A stretch of 64,000 bases of DNA from Phaseolus vulgaris (lineage: Eukaryota > Streptophyta > Magnoliopsida > Fabales > Fabaceae): contig NC_023755.2 in NCBI RefSeq assembly GCF_000499845.2, positions 31,583,753 through 31,647,752 on the forward strand, given 5' to 3'. A program made the translations under genes and the position numbers. The first letter of the stretch is position 1, and each line of letters opens with the position of its first letter. Positions 63,128-64,000 of this stretch are shown one piece after another. The notes below the pieces were generated by a model. That model was not told the origin of the DNA and did no database searches. It worked only from the letters and a program-made list of their open reading frames with translations.

Positions 63128-63731
63128 ATGGCATCGACCGCCGGCGCCGCCGCGAGATCGATACTCCGATCATGTTCTGGTCGTCGCGCTGCGTTCCGTC
63201 TCGGCTCGGAAGCTAAAGCGGGTGGCTCTCCGTTCCGCGTTGCTTCCAATAAACCTCTCTCCCAATCAACACTGAGGTAATTTATGTGCTTATTATTAGG
63301 TACTTCAGTTGAGTTACTCGTTTAACTGTTGTGAATTTAGTTTTTACAGGATTTTTCCTAATTTATTTTTTCGCTTCAAATCTCTATGGAAATATGTTAA
63401 CAAGTTATGTAAAATTTATTTAGGAATTAAAGTTTGTAATACGCCACATTTTAGATGATTTTCAGAGACTATGTGTAAGTTTGAACTAACTGGATTGTAG
63501 TGTTATCTCGATTTATTTTTTGTGTATCAGTGATGAATTTATTGTTATTTGGATTGATACGTTAATGCTGGAAATGAAATAATGGATTGATGTGATTTTG
63601 TGTGAGAAGGCGTCCCGTTGAATTGAGTTTTTGTGTGGAATCCATGCTACCGTATCACACGGCAACTGCTTCTGCTTTGTTGACTTCAATGCTCTCGGTG
63701 TCTCGCCGTAGCTACGGCTGGCTTCCTGAAG
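63128..63731 (+). CDS. NUCLEAR FUSION DEFECTIVE 6 (NFD6)-like mitochondrial protein; 3' end unresolved
   Basis: Exon 1 is 63128-63276 and exon 2 is 63610-63731, joined through GTAATT/GAAG with the phase kept (AG + G gives Arg). The N-terminus [20 protein letters not shown] is Arg/Ala/Ser-rich without acids, a mitochondrial (or dual) targeting peptide. Exon 2 encodes [20 protein letters not shown] and [15 protein letters not shown], the signature of NFD6 and similar short proteins. NFD6 was named from an Arabidopsis mutant with failed polar nuclei fusion; its molecular role is unknown. Exon 2 ends in phase 1 at GTATAG; the last short exon lies further right or outside the window. An in-frame ATG at 63029 exists but precedes non-conserved sequence. 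Confidence 0.88.
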
Positions 63732-64000
63732 GTATAGTCTCTGCTTCTACTGCATTTTAATGTATCATTTTGGAATGAAAGATTTGGTTTATTTGCATGT
63801 GTTTACTTAATAGTATTGGTAAGTGAAAATGTTTTTGAAGATTTCTGCCTGCAGCATTATATGATTTGTCTAGCATTCTTAATGTTCAAAACTATCTTCT
63901 TTTTCTCCCGTATGTTGGCTTTGACATGGGAGTTTACCTAGTGTTGTTGTTAAAGGAGAGGGGGGACGTTGGAGATATTTTACAGCTCATGCTGAGAAAA
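63732..64000 (+). other. Intron/3' part of the NFD6-like gene
   Basis: Possible acceptors at CTGCAG (63854) and TTTACAG (about 63982) are seen, but I cannot tell which one, if any, starts the terminal exon; this family commonly has short variable 3' exons. Confidence 0.35.

Overview
This is a window of plant nuclear DNA, most likely from a papilionoid legume of the Phaseolus/Vigna/Glycine group. The genes have introns with GT-AG borders plus one AT-AC intron. The proteins are plant-specific or plant-type (GLK, E6-like, a GARP domain, NFD6-like). The long AT-rich spacers are filled with plant transposon debris, including CACTA-type repeats ending in CACTACAAGAAAA, L1-like LINEs, and LTRs carrying CAACCGGTTG-type motifs familiar from legume genomes. 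The exact species is not established.

Layout. 1-2990 (-): class B DnaJ/HSP40 co-chaperone, 3' end outside the window. 3-22 kb: gene-free repeat field with an almost complete 1.07 kb foldback element (9653-10721) and two solo LTRs on opposite strands, each with an exact 5-bp target duplication (13487-15245 and 15825-16931). 22.1-23.2 kb: a mosaic of two unrelated gene fragments (an ERD7/senescence-dehydration family piece and one NADH-glutamate synthase exon) beside a CACTA-type terminus, consistent with transposon gene capture. 23.2-23.8 kb: nested CACTA MITEs. 24636-25031 (-): 77-residue Cys-rich membrane protein. 25-35 kb: repeats only. 35614-38892 (+): six-exon GOLDEN2-LIKE (GLK) transcription factor. 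39898-41157 (-): 5'-truncated LINE with 9-bp target duplication. 41-46.9 kb: repeats. 46929-47966 (+): secreted E6-like protein with a 30-bp coding minisatellite. 49.7-55.1 kb: MITE fragment abutting a long decayed LINE. 56730-60008 (-): eight-exon nuclear cap-binding protein CBP20 with an AT-AC (U12-type) intron. 60706-61404: Harbinger-like MITE. 63128 onward (+): NFD6-like organellar protein, 3' end unresolved.

The six genes are functionally unrelated (protein folding, a small membrane protein, chloroplast development, cell wall/secreted, RNA cap binding, organelle). There are no operons. I found no RNA genes, CRISPR arrays or bacterial-type systems. All exon borders were read by eye from splice signals and expected protein continuity; no alignments were run.
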